A DNA stretch of 32,301 bases from Actinomycetota bacterium. Its GTDB lineage: Bacteria > Actinomycetota > Thermoleophilia > Gaiellales > Gaiellaceae. This document shows, piece by piece, positions 16,039-22,683 of the stretch. The translations under genes and the position numbers were made by a program. Position 1 is the first letter of the stretch, and each line of letters starts with the position of its first letter. Where the stretch lies: assembly GCA_013812265.1 (NCBI GenBank), contig JACCTQ010000070.1, positions 1 to 32,301 of the forward strand, given 5' to 3'. The notes under the pieces were generated by a model. The model was not told the origin of the DNA, did no database searches, and was given only the letters and a program-made list of their open reading frames with translations.

Positions 16039-16736
16039 AGCGCCGCCTGCGCTACTCGTCGTTCACGGCGATCCCGGACCGCGCGGACGTGTTACTGCGC
16101 GCGGGTCGGCACTCCGATTACGCGATCCTCGCCGTGCTGTACAGGCGCCAGAATTTCGACACCCTGACGGCGTCGGCCAGCCTCGATCAGCTCGCGGAGT
16201 GGGTCGGGTGGACGAGGCGGCTCGACTCACTCTCTAAACGCCTGCGCAAGCTCCGGGACGAAGGCTGGCTCGGCTACGACACCGCGACTGCGCAGCGGAC
16301 GCGCCGTTACGTGTTCCATCTCGTTCCCGAGCAGTCCGAGTCGGGTCCGAACGGTTTTGCTCGGATCGGTCCGAACGAGACCGACTCCGAAGGCCGCAGT
16401 ACAAGCGGGAATCAGGCCTCCGTCAGCTCGGACACGTCCGAACACGAAAGCGCACCCGAGCCGCACGTAGGTCCGAACGAGCGTCCAGACGGTCCGAACG
16501 GCGAGTCCTCCGCAAGCTCGCTTCTGGAGCAGGATTCCGCCGTTTCCCCGCCTGGCAACGTCCGAACGCCTCAGAGGATCAGAGTAAACCTTCTGGGTAA
16601 GGAGAACAAAAGAACTACGTCTTGGTTTGTGGAGGACGACCACGATGTAGGTGAAGGGACTGACGAGGCCGAGCTAGAGCGGCTGCTTGAGGAAACGATC
16701 ACAGGACCGCCGACGGGGACAGAGGTGGACGGGTGA
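16035..16736 (+). CDS. putative winged-helix replication initiator with an internal origin
   Basis: This 233-residue protein has an N-terminal winged-helix domain (about 20-95: DYAILAVLYRRQNF, LDQLAEWVGWTRRLDSLSKRLRKLRDEGWLGY). A long disordered linker rich in Ser, Glu and Gly-Pro-Asn follows (about 96-180), then an acidic C-terminal helix (TDEAELERLLEETI). This is the layout of phage replisome organisers such as lambda O, where the origin lies inside the gene. Here the linker DNA contains six GTCCGAAC iterons (16345-16567) and then a 60-bp AT-rich stretch. GTG at 16035 overlaps the previous stop. A transcriptional regulator is the alternative, but the iterons favour replication. No helicase or primase gene accompanies it, so host or helper factors would be needed. 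Confidence 0.62.
   Translation: MKRRLRYSSFTAIPDRADVLLRAGRHSDYAILAVLYRRQNFDTLTASASLDQLAEWVGWTRRLDSLSKRLRKLRDEGWLGYDTATAQRTRRYVFHLVPEQSESGPNGFARIGPNETDSEGRSTSGNQASVSSDTSEHESAPEPHVGPNERPDGPNGESSASSLLEQDSAVSPPGNVRTPQRIRVNLLGKENKRTTSWFVEDDHDVGEGTDEAELERLLEETITGPPTGTEVDG
16345..16567 (+). repeat. six GTCCGAAC iterons
   Basis: Exact copies start at 16345, 16369, 16436, 16471, 16492 and 16560. Most sit in the wider context GGTCCGAACG. Four are read as Pro-Asn within GPN, one as Ser-Glu and one as Val-Arg-Thr. All three codon phases are used, so the repeat is conserved as DNA and not as peptide. The only other plus-strand copy I noticed in the window is at 24371. Confidence 0.82.
16571..16630 (+). 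other. AT-rich stretch after the iterons, candidate unwinding element
   Basis: By direct count 25 of 60 bases are G or C (42%), far below the surroundings. It follows the last iteron by 3 bp and lies within the coding frame. Iterons followed by an AT-rich block is the standard plan of lambda-type origins. Confidence 0.5.
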
Positions 16737-16960
16737 TGAGCGACCGGCGTCCGATCATCCGTCGAGGCGAGGCTGTCGGCGTCGCGAACATCATCCGCCG
16801 CCTCGGGCAACTGGAGAGACAGGCCGCCGACCTCGGCGACGAGCTGGAGGTAAACGAGCGCGAGTACCAGACGCTTCGCGAGCGCCTCCATGAGGTGGTC
16901 AGCGAGCGCGAGCGACTGCGGCGCAAGCTGACCCTGCTTCACTCTGAGGAGCAAGCGTGA
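16733..16960 (+). CDS. small coiled-coil protein
   Basis: This 75-residue protein is predicted to be almost wholly helical and charged (IRRLGQLERQAADLGDELEVN and onward), with a heptad-like Leu pattern indicating a coiled coil. The start could be GTG at 16733 (overlapping the previous stop) or ATG at 16736. It overlaps the next gene by 4 bp. It may be a partner of the initiator or a structural adaptor; no family is recognised. Confidence 0.62.
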   Translation: MMSDRRPIIRRGEAVGVANIIRRLGQLERQAADLGDELEVNEREYQTLRERLHEVVSERERLRRKLTLLHSEEQA

Positions 16961-17316
16961 GCTTCAGACACGATCGGCCACCGGAGCTTCGACATCGACC
17001 TCTCTCGCTCTCCAGCGCGCTCGATGTTCTGGTACAGCTCGCACGAGACGAAGGACGGGACGACTTCGCGGCCTGGCTCGCGAGCCTCCCAGCGAACGAC
17101 GCGGCGAGAGTGCAGCTCAGCACGCTCACGCCGGTTGGCGCACAACGTCCGTTCCCCAGCGAGGGGACGCGCGAGCTTGTCAGGAACTTCGGCAGGCCGG
17201 ACTTCACAGGCGGCTATCGCCTTCTGCTCGACGTGCTCGTAAGCGAAGAGATCGCGGCGGCGACAGAGGTGGAGGCACCTCGCCTGCTCCCGCGCCTGGA
17301 GGAGGAGGACGAGTGA
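16957..17316 (+). CDS. hypothetical protein of the element's early operon
   Basis: I do not recognise this 119-residue protein. GTG at 16957 overlaps the upstream stop, and its own stop overlaps the next GTG, both by 4 bp. It contains helical stretches (LSSALDVLVQLARDEG, FAAWLASLPANDAARVQL), a central FGRPDFTGGYRLLLDVLV segment and an acidic Glu-rich tail. No membrane segment, Cys cluster or catalytic motif is visible. Confidence 0.6.
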   Translation: MSFRHDRPPELRHRPLSLSSALDVLVQLARDEGRDDFAAWLASLPANDAARVQLSTLTPVGAQRPFPSEGTRELVRNFGRPDFTGGYRLLLDVLVSEEIAAATEVEAPRLLPRLEEEDE

Positions 17317-17603
17317 GCGACCTCCTCCTCCAGCTTCCGGACCACGCGCTGGAGGAGATCGCCTCGCGAGCAGCGGAGATCGTGCTGGAGCGGCTGGAGC
17401 GACCGGAGGAGCCATCGCCGTACCTCACCGTCTCCGAGGCAGCCGACTACCTGCGGACTTCACGACAGGCCGTGGACGATCTCCTCCGGCGCGGAAAGCT
17501 CACTCGCCACAAGCGCGGCGACGGTCGCAACGGACGCGTACTCGTGCTCCGTCACGAGGTAGAGGGGCAGGTGCGAACACCACAACAACAGGAGGAGCCA
17601 TGA
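17313..17603 (+). CDS. excisionase-like helix-turn-helix protein
   Basis: This 96-residue protein carries a MerR-like/excisionase-type winged helix at about 37-85: YLTVSEAADYLRTSRQAVDDL, then LLRRGKLTRHKRGDGRNGRV with the basic wing. Proteins of this type bind DNA near att sites and direct excision, or act as repressors. Residues 1-30 form a short helical extension. It lies two genes upstream of the integrase and overlaps both neighbours by 4 bp, consistent with an Xis role. A regulator of the early operon is the alternative. Confidence 0.75.
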   Translation: MSDLLLQLPDHALEEIASRAAEIVLERLERPEEPSPYLTVSEAADYLRTSRQAVDDLLRRGKLTRHKRGDGRNGRVLVLRHEVEGQVRTPQQQEEP

Positions 17604-17932
17604 ACGATGCTGAGGCGGTCAAGATCATCCGAACTGAGCTGCGCCGCAGGAGCGGCAAGGCCTGGAGCGTGACGCAGAGCAGGCGGAGTAGCTACATCCA
17701 GGTGACTTCGCCGCCGAGGCGACGTGTGCTAAAGGCGCTGAGCGAGGCTGATCGAGTCGAGCTTGCAAGCTTGCTCGGGTTAGACCGCGTGGCGACCTTC
17801 GGCGTCTTCATCGACCACTGCGAGCGTGCGGAGTATGTCGAGCGTGCTCGCGGCGCTTACGAAGGGTCAAAAACGGGTGCCTCGCATTCCGTGTCCTCGA
17901 CCGCCGCGACCTCGACCTCGACCTCGACGTAA
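17600..17932 (+). CDS. conserved-looking small basic protein
   Basis: This 110-residue protein begins with ATG overlapping the excisionase-like stop. The first 85 residues look like a compact domain: AVKIIRTELRRRSGKAWSV, a beta segment with SYIQVTSPPRRR, then LSEADRVELASLLGLDRVATFGVFI. I have seen similar Trp-Ser-Val/Pro-Pro-Arg patterns in small proteins of phages and plasmids, but I cannot name a family. The C-terminus is a Ser-Thr-rich low-complexity tail coded by an ACCTCG repeat. It is the last gene of the operon before the 193-bp gap preceding the integrase. Confidence 0.6.
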   Translation: MNDAEAVKIIRTELRRRSGKAWSVTQSRRSSYIQVTSPPRRRVLKALSEADRVELASLLGLDRVATFGVFIDHCERAEYVERARGAYEGSKTGASHSVSSTAATSTSTST

Positions 17933-17945
17933 CAGGCTTCACGGT

Positions 17946-17964
17946 GTTTGACCTCTGTTTGATC
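17946..17964 (-). promoter_or_regulatory. inverted GTTTGACC pair upstream of the integrase gene
   Basis: GTTTGACC (17946-17953) and GTTTGATC (17957-17964) are the reverse complement of the GGTCAAAC repeats at both ends of the element. They lie 160-180 bp upstream of the integrase ATG and could be a site for integrase autoregulation. A TATGAT at 18038-18043 is a weak candidate -10 box. Confidence 0.35.
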
Positions 17965-18125
17965 GTGCGCCGCAATCCATGGAGCCATGCGACCTCCCGG
18001 CCGAGCAGGCAATAGAGCATCGCCGGGTCGGAGCAAGTATGATCGAGGTGACAAGAGGCCGAGCAGCGCTCACGGGATGCCACCCGCTCGCGCTCCCGGC
18101 CGTGGCACGGAAGGAGTAAACTTCC

Positions 18126-19340
18126 ATGCAAGATCAGGATAGAACGACGGCTCGCCTGGACCGCAAGCCGAAGCGCACGAAGGTGCCGAGCGTGTACGCC
18201 GTCGGCAACCGCTTCAAAGTCGTGGTTCGCAACGGCGACAAGCAGGTCACGGAGTACGTCGGCACGCTCAGCGAGGCACGGAAGCGGAAGGCGGCTCTCT
18301 CGACGGCCGTGGCCGAAGGCGAGTACCACGCCGAGGCGAGGCTCACGTTACAGGCCTACTTCGACCTCTGGCGCACGGTCTACAAAGGCCGATCCCGCAA
18401 GCGCATCCGGCCAGAGACGTTGAACGAATACGTCCGAGACCTAGAGCTACACGTCCTGCCGACGCTGGGAGGCAGGAAGCTGCGCACGATCCGTCCCATG
18501 CACATCCGCAAGCTCGCCTCGGACCTGGAGGCGAAGGGTCTCTCGCCTGGCACCGTCCGCCTCGCCGTAGCGCCGTTGCGAGCGCTCTTCGCTACGGCCG
18601 TCGAGGACGACCTGCTCCGCTCGAATCCGTGTACTGGCGTGAAGCTCTCTCAGCAAGTCGAGCAGGCAGACGACGAAGACGAGCACGCGACGAAGGCACT
18701 CACGGAGGAGGAGCTTCGCGAGCTTCTGGCGCAGGTCCCAGCCGACCACCGTCTGTTCGTGGAGTTCCTGGCTCACTGCGGCCTGCGGATCAGCGAAGGC
18801 ATCGCCGTGCGTTGGGGAGACATCGCGTGGGGTGACCCGCCTCGCTTGAAGGTGCGGCGCCGCATCTACAAAAACCAGGTGGCTCCTCCGAAGTCGGACT
18901 ACGGCAAGCGCACGATCAAGCTCTCACCCGGCATGGCGAGGCAGCTATGGGAGCTGCGCAAGGCGAACCGGCCGCAGGACGACGAGTACGTCTTCACGAC
19001 CAGTAACGGAAGCGTCCTCGACCCGTCCAACCTGGCCGCTCGCGTCTTCAAGCCTGCCGCTCGACGTGCAGGCGTGCCGTGGGCCGGGTTCCACTCGCTT
19101 CGGCACACCGCTGGGACGATCCGGTTCCGCAACGGCTGGAACGCGAAGCAGGTGCAGCTCTTCCTTGGACACCATGATCCGGCGTTCACCTTGCGGGTCT
19201 ACGTCCATCTCCTGCCGGACGATCAACCGGACTGCGGCTGGTTGGACGAGCTAACGAGCGGTCAAACAAAAGGTCAAACCGAACGGCGCGAGACGGAGCA
19301 GGACGCCGAAACGGTCGAACAGGCGGTTTCGCTCGCTTAG
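18126..19340 (+). CDS. int: tyrosine recombinase / phage integrase
   Basis: The enzyme catalyses site-specific recombination between the element and the tRNA-Lys 3' end. At 404 residues it has a full-length architecture: N-terminal arm-binding region (about 20-65), SAM-like core-binding domain (75-175), and catalytic domain (190-370). The catalytic residues are Arg221 (CGLRISEG), a Lys near 256, His323 and Arg326 (HSLRHTAG), His349 (LGHH), and the nucleophile Tyr359 (RVYVHL). The ATG has a good AAGGAG 12 bases upstream. The C-terminal tail is Gln- and Thr-rich and is coded by DNA that includes the right arm-site repeats. It ends 46 bp before the distal att core. All catalytic parts are present, so activity is likely. 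Confidence 0.95.
   Translation: MQDQDRTTARLDRKPKRTKVPSVYAVGNRFKVVVRNGDKQVTEYVGTLSEARKRKAALSTAVAEGEYHAEARLTLQAYFDLWRTVYKGRSRKRIRPETLNEYVRDLELHVLPTLGGRKLRTIRPMHIRKLASDLEAKGLSPGTVRLAVAPLRALFATAVEDDLLRSNPCTGVKLSQQVEQADDEDEHATKALTEEELRELLAQVPADHRLFVEFLAHCGLRISEGIAVRWGDIAWGDPPRLKVRRRIYKNQVAPPKSDYGKRTIKLSPGMARQLWELRKANRPQDDEYVFTTSNGSVLDPSNLAARVFKPAARRAGVPWAGFHSLRHTAGTIRFRNGWNAKQVQLFLGHHDPAFTLRVYVHLLPDDQPDCGWLDELTSGQTKGQTERRETEQDAETVEQAVSLA
19260..19279 (+). promoter_or_regulatory. paired GGTCAAAC repeats, putative integrase arm site (right)
   Basis: Two GGTCAAAC copies start 12 bp apart inside the last codons of the integrase gene, 107 bp before the distal core. The 20-base block differs from the left block (11306-11325) by a single base. 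That makes a shared binding function likely. Confidence 0.5.
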
Positions 19341-19386
19341 CAGGGAAAGGTCCCGACGGAGCAGGGCGGAGCGGGACGCCGTTTCC

Positions 19387-19430
19387 GACTCTTAATCCCA
19401 AGGTCGAAGGTTCGAGTCCTTCACGGCCCA
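19387..19430 (+). repeat. attachment-site core, distal copy
   Basis: An exact 44-base copy of the tRNA-Lys 3' part. The upstream tRNA half is absent, so this is not a second tRNA gene. It marks the right boundary of the element. Confidence 0.93.
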
Positions 19431-19587
19431 CTCGAGAAAGCCCTGCCAACAGGCGAAATACTTCCCAGCCAGCTAGCCGGAATCCACAGGCGGCGTCCTC
19501 GGCACCGGCGCGCAGTCCAAGCACTCCGTCGACGTCGCCAAAGGCGCTCGGTTCCCGATTGCAACCCGAGCGTCCTCCTCGTCTGGA

Positions 19588-19740
19588 AAGAGCTGCTACG
19601 GGCGCTACGAGCGGAAACCCGAACCAGCTGTGATCCCCGCGCAATGCTATGGCGGTCGCCACCATCCCGATGATGGCGCTCAGCATGAGGGCGATAAAGG
19701 CGAGATCGTGGATCCAGCCGTTCCAGGTCTCGGGCAAGAG
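19588..19740 (-). pseudogene. fragment of a membrane protein (DUF998-like)
   Basis: On the minus strand this stretch reads LPETWNGWIHDLAFIALMLS, then an Ile/Val/Ala-rich membrane segment, RGDHSWFGFP, and LVAPVAA. That resembles the end of DUF998-type membrane proteins (a Gly-Trp-x-His-Asp-Leu motif before a helix). No start is present: upstream of 19740 the sequence switches abruptly to an unrelated response-regulator fragment on the other strand. Family naming is tentative. The stretch from 19431 to 19587 shows no gene. Confidence 0.4.
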
Positions 19741-19741
19741 C

Positions 19742-20053
19742 ATACGCATCGTGGCCCGTGGCGACGCACTTCTCTCCCCGACGATCACCAGACGCCTCGT
19801 TGAGGAGTTCGTCCGGCGGCCCCGGCCGGACGATATTCCTTCCGAGCTCGTCGAGCTGAGCGAGCGTGAGCTCGAGGTCATGCGGCTGGTCGCGCGCGGA
19901 CTGTCGAATGCCGAGATCGCAGGGCAGCTCTATCTCAGCGAGGCGACCGTCAAGACCCACGTCGCGCACATTCTCCAGAAGCTCCATCTTCGCGATCGCG
20001 TGCAGGTGGTCGTGCTCGCGTACGAGTCGGGTCTCGCGCAGCCGGGCAGCTGA
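19742..20053 (+). pseudogene. truncated LuxR/NarL-type response regulator, C-terminal part
   Basis: The recognisable part begins IRIVARGDALLSPTITRRLV, which in full-length NarL-type regulators lies at the end of the receiver domain and linker. The DNA-binding GerE domain follows intact: LSERELEVMRLVARGLSNAE, LYLSEATVKTHVAHILQKLH, RVQVVVLAYESGL. The phospho-acceptor receiver domain is missing. An ATG at 19649 gives a longer frame, but its first 30 residues are antisense to the membrane-protein fragment and look unrelated. It is probably a dead remnant, though a free GerE domain could still bind DNA. Confidence 0.75.
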
Positions 20054-20396
20054 CCTCTGGGGGCGCCTAGGACCGCCAGCATCGACATCTCCCACACCCG
20101 ATATGGTCGTTCCGCGAGTTTGTTGGGCGCTAACTCACACGCGTCCCGCTCTGCGTGGCGCATGGTCCGGGCTACCTGAGCGGGCACTGCGACTCGTGAT
20201 GACTGCGGCGCGGTCATGTACGTCAGGGCGATTTGCTGCCGGATACTGGCAGCGCGCTGACGTCGCCTGACACCCGCGCCTCTCTTCTCGGTACAAGTAT
20301 CCGTGTGGGGCGCTGACCGCGCCCGTTCAGGATCGGGGGTGAGCTCTCGCGGGTTAGGGTCGAGCACTTGTCACCGCCGCCCAGCGAAGAGATCCC
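20054..20396 (+). other. 343-bp intergenic region before the sigma factor gene
   Basis: I see no gene, RNA or clear terminator here. It probably carries the promoter of the stress operon. No consensus boxes could be assigned with confidence. Confidence 0.5.
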
Positions 20397-20930
20397 ATGG
20401 TTTTGAAGACAGACGACGTCCACCTCCTTCGCGCCGCGCAGTTGGGCGATCTTTCCGCCTTCGAGGAGCTGGTGCGCCGTCATCGGACGCGGATCTATCG
20501 CGTAGCACTCCGGATGCTCGCGAATCCCGCCGATGCTGAGGACGCGGCGCAGGACGCCTTCTTGCAGTGCTGGTCGGCGCTGCCGCGTTTCCGCGCAGAA
20601 AGCTCTTTCTCGACCTGGGTGGTACAGATCGCGACCAATCGGTGTCTCAACATGCTGCGTTCGCGGCGGGCGGAGGCATCTGCGGAGCGAACAGACGCGC
20701 GCGCAGCGCGTTTGAGCGAGGTCGTCGAGACACGTGCCGAGCTGGAAGCGCTGGAGGCGGCACTCGTTCGCCTCACGCCGGAGCAGCGCGCGCCGCTCGT
20801 GTTGCGCGAGTTCGAAGGCCTCTCGTACGAGGAGATCGCCTCCGTGCTCGAGGTGACCGTGCCGGCGGTGAAAGGGCGGATCCACCGCGCCCGCTTGGAG
20901 CTCATTGCTGCTATGAGGCAGTGGCGATGA
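20397..20930 (+). CDS. ECF-type RNA polymerase sigma factor
   Basis: This alternative sigma factor has 177 residues. Region 2 is at about 22-90: AFEELVRRHRTRIYRVALRM, ANPADAEDAAQDAFLQCW, then FSTWVVQIATNRCLNMLRSR. Region 4 is at about 120-172: LTPEQRAPLVLREFEGLSYE, EIASVLEVTVPAVKGRIHRA. There is no extra C-terminal domain. Its stop overlaps by 4 bp the ATG of a protein with an anti-sigma-like zinc motif and an Asp23 domain, suggesting a sigma/anti-sigma pair. It probably drives the envelope-stress operon downstream. Confidence 0.93.
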   Translation: MVLKTDDVHLLRAAQLGDLSAFEELVRRHRTRIYRVALRMLANPADAEDAAQDAFLQCWSALPRFRAESSFSTWVVQIATNRCLNMLRSRRAEASAERTDARAARLSEVVETRAELEALEAALVRLTPEQRAPLVLREFEGLSYEEIASVLEVTVPAVKGRIHRARLELIAAMRQWR

Positions 20931-21640
20931 ACGTCGACGTCGGTGCGAGGCTTCCCTGCGGCACTTGGCTTGCTGCCCTGGTCGAACAGGTTGCCGATAA
21001 CCTCGCGCCTGCGAATCCCGAGCATCAGGTGAGTTGCTCGCACTGCCAGCAGACGCTGGGCGAGCTCGAGGAGCTTTGGGGTCGGGTGCGCAAACTGGCT
21101 CGCAAGCAGGTGAGGGCGCCGTACCGGATCGTGCAGGCGGTTATGCGTGGCATCCGCGCGGAGAGGACGCTACCGTCGCTACCCCTTCCCCTGGAGGTGG
21201 TCGTCCCTCAGCTCGTCCGGCACGCACTGCTCCAGCAGGAGCGCGGCAGTACGAGGATCGCCGACTCCGTCCTCGCGAGGATCGCCGCGCTGAGCTTGTG
21301 CGAGTTTCCCGCAGTCGAGCCCGCCGTCCGCGCGGCTGAGATGGTAGGCGGGCGGTTCCTCGGCCGAACGACCAGCGGAATCCACGTCACCGTCTCCGAG
21401 CGGGGAGTCGTCGTCGAGCTGAGAATCACCGTCGACTACGGCCCCCACCTTCCGAGTTTGGTGGAAGCGATCCGCAGGAACATGGTGGACCGGCTGATCC
21501 AGATGACCGGCCTGGTCGTTCAAGAGGTCAACGTCCTCGTCGAGGATGTTCGGCTCCCACTGGACTACGAGGAGCCTGTCCGACCGGCTCGGCCGCTCGC
21601 TCATGAAAGCACGGAACTTTCGGCGCCCCGCCGGTTCTAA
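20927..21640 (+). CDS. Asp23/Gls24 protein with N-terminal anti-sigma-like zinc motif
   Basis: This is a 237-residue two-part protein. Residues 1-75 are helical and contain H33-x3-C37-x2-C40 (EHQVSCSHC), the ligand pattern of zinc-binding anti-sigma (ZAS) domains. Residues 105-215 form an Asp23/Gls24 domain (RIADSVLARIAALSLCEFPA, GIHVTVSERGVVVELRITVD, LVVQEVNVLVEDVRLP). The ATG at 20927 overlaps the sigma-factor stop. I infer that it holds the adjacent ECF sigma factor and ties its release to an envelope signal sensed through Asp23 partners. It has no membrane segment, so it would be a cytoplasmic anti-sigma. The zinc motif is seen; the sigma partnership is inferred. Confidence 0.8.
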   Translation: MNVDVGARLPCGTWLAALVEQVADNLAPANPEHQVSCSHCQQTLGELEELWGRVRKLARKQVRAPYRIVQAVMRGIRAERTLPSLPLPLEVVVPQLVRHALLQQERGSTRIADSVLARIAALSLCEFPAVEPAVRAAEMVGGRFLGRTTSGIHVTVSERGVVVELRITVDYGPHLPSLVEAIRRNMVDRLIQMTGLVVQEVNVLVEDVRLPLDYEEPVRPARPLAHESTELSAPRRF

Positions 21641-21676
21641 CAAGACGTAACGACCAAAGCTCAACGAGGAGGAATG

Positions 21677-22129
21677 ATGGCTGACGAGACGACAGCTTCC
21701 AGCCGGCCGAAAACGCCCACTGCGCCGGCGGGGGCGGCCTCGGCGTTGCAGACCGAGCACGGCACGACCACGATTGCCGATCTTGTCGTGACCAAGGTGG
21801 CCAGTATCGCTGCTCATGAGGTGCCCGGCGTCTACGCTCTCGGTGGCGGCGCGGCCCGCGCGCTCGGCGCGGTCACACAACGCGTGGGCATCGGCGACGA
21901 GCGCACGCAGGGCGTCTCGGTCGAGGTCGGCGAGCGCGAGGCGGCGGTCGACCTGACGCTGGTGATCGAGTACGGTGAGTCGATCCCACAGGTCTCCACC
22001 CGTGTGCGCGAGAACGTGATCCGGCGGATCGAGGGCATCTGCGGTCTGACGGTCACCGAGGTCAACGTGACCGTCAACGACCTCCACTTCCCGGGCGACG
22101 ACGTGCCCGAGCCAGCGCGCGTCGAGTAG
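21677..22129 (+). CDS. Asp23/Gls24 family alkaline-shock-like protein
   Basis: This is a typical Asp23-domain protein of about 150 residues: IADLVVTKVASIAAHEVPGV, SVEVGEREAAVDLTLVIEYG, GLTVTEVNVTVNDLHFPGDD. Asp23 proteins form abundant membrane-associated polymers in envelope stress. A strong AGGAGG (21667-21672) precedes tandem ATGs at 21674 and 21677. The second has the better spacing and is chosen. The N-terminal 25 residues are Ala/Pro/Thr-rich and probably flexible. Confidence 0.9.
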   Translation: MADETTASSRPKTPTAPAGAASALQTEHGTTTIADLVVTKVASIAAHEVPGVYALGGGAARALGAVTQRVGIGDERTQGVSVEVGEREAAVDLTLVIEYGESIPQVSTRVRENVIRRIEGICGLTVTEVNVTVNDLHFPGDDVPEPARVE

Positions 22130-22135
22130 CGCTCG

Positions 22136-22519
22136 ATGGTCGAAGGCACGTCCGAGCAGGCGGCGGGCGCGACGCTGCCCGCCCTTGCCGCGTCCAAACG
22201 GGTCGAGCTCGCGCGACTCGCACTTACGCAGGCGCTCTCGGTCGACGCCGTCTTACACGCGACTGCGGGCCCGCTCGGGACGCGGTCTACGCTCGACGGG
22301 CGCGAGCGGCTCGGCGGCGTTACCGCGGCTGCGCTCTCGGATGGTCGCTACGGCGTGACATTGCACCTCGTGGTGCACGTCGTCCCGCTCCGCCCGCTCG
22401 CGCATCGGATCAGGGCGCGGATCGAGCGCGGAGCTGCTCGCGCGGGACTCGAGAACGCGCTAGGCCCGATCGACATCGTGTTCGAGGACGTCGCAGACTT
22501 GCCGGGAAGAGGGGTTTAG
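22136..22519 (+). CDS. divergent Asp23-like protein
   Basis: This 127-residue protein starts 6 bp after the Asp23 gene. Its C-terminal half keeps the Asp23 layout: YGVTLHLVVHVVPLRPLAHR, then ARIERGAARAGLENALGPID and IVFEDVADL. The first half is shorter and lacks the usual opening. It is probably a partner of the two Asp23 proteins. Its stop TAG coincides with the left edge of an inserted 166-bp inverted-repeat element. Confidence 0.72.
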   Translation: MVEGTSEQAAGATLPALAASKRVELARLALTQALSVDAVLHATAGPLGTRSTLDGRERLGGVTAAALSDGRYGVTLHLVVHVVPLRPLAHRIRARIERGAARAGLENALGPIDIVFEDVADLPGRGV

Positions 22520-22682
22520 TGCTCCGTCCCGGAAGTCACTCGCGCCCTGGGCGGCTGCAAAGCGGCGCCGGACTGCGTCCTCAGTCGCTTACATGTGCCC
22601 GCACATGCGCGCTCCCTGCGTCCTTCCCCAGCTTGCTTTTCGCGCGCCAGGATCATCAAGCGACCTCCGGGACGGAGCACTA
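22517..22682. mobile_element. 166-bp MITE-like insertion with TA target duplication
   Basis: The first 17 bases (starting TAGTGCTCCGTCCCGG) are the perfect reverse complement of the last 17 (22666-22682). With one mismatch the inverted repeat extends to 21 bases. The outer TA at each end looks like a target-site duplication. Removing one TA plus the element restores GTT TAG ATG GTG, that is, the upstream stop directly followed by the downstream start. The interior has no gene. TA targeting fits an IS630/Tc1-type transposase. Confidence 0.78.
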
Positions 22683-22683
22683 G

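Larger units (their letters stand above)
11201..19430 (+). mobile_element. 8.2-kb integrated capsid-encoding element in tRNA-Lys
   Basis: The element is bounded by the 44-bp direct repeats; one repeat plus the interior equals 8186 bp. Gene order is small-terminase-like, unknown, HK97 capsid, unknown, two zinc-finger proteins, terminator hairpin, small ORF, winged-helix initiator with iterons, coiled-coil protein, unknown, excisionase-like, unknown, then integrase beside the distal att site. All genes are on the plus strand. Most neighbours overlap by 4 bp and all main frames are intact, which argues against a decaying prophage. No large terminase, portal, prohead protease, tail, lysin or holin gene is visible. 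A phage satellite that depends on a helper is the best fit; a minimal prophage or a deleted one remains possible. Confidence 0.85.

Noticed and set aside
16345-16500. GPN peptide repeat as the reason for the DNA repeats
   Set aside because: Two of the six octamers are read in other codon phases and encode different residues.
19387-19430. Second tRNA-Lys gene
   Set aside because: Only the 3' 44 bases are present; the acceptor 5' strand and D arm are missing, so it is the distal att core.
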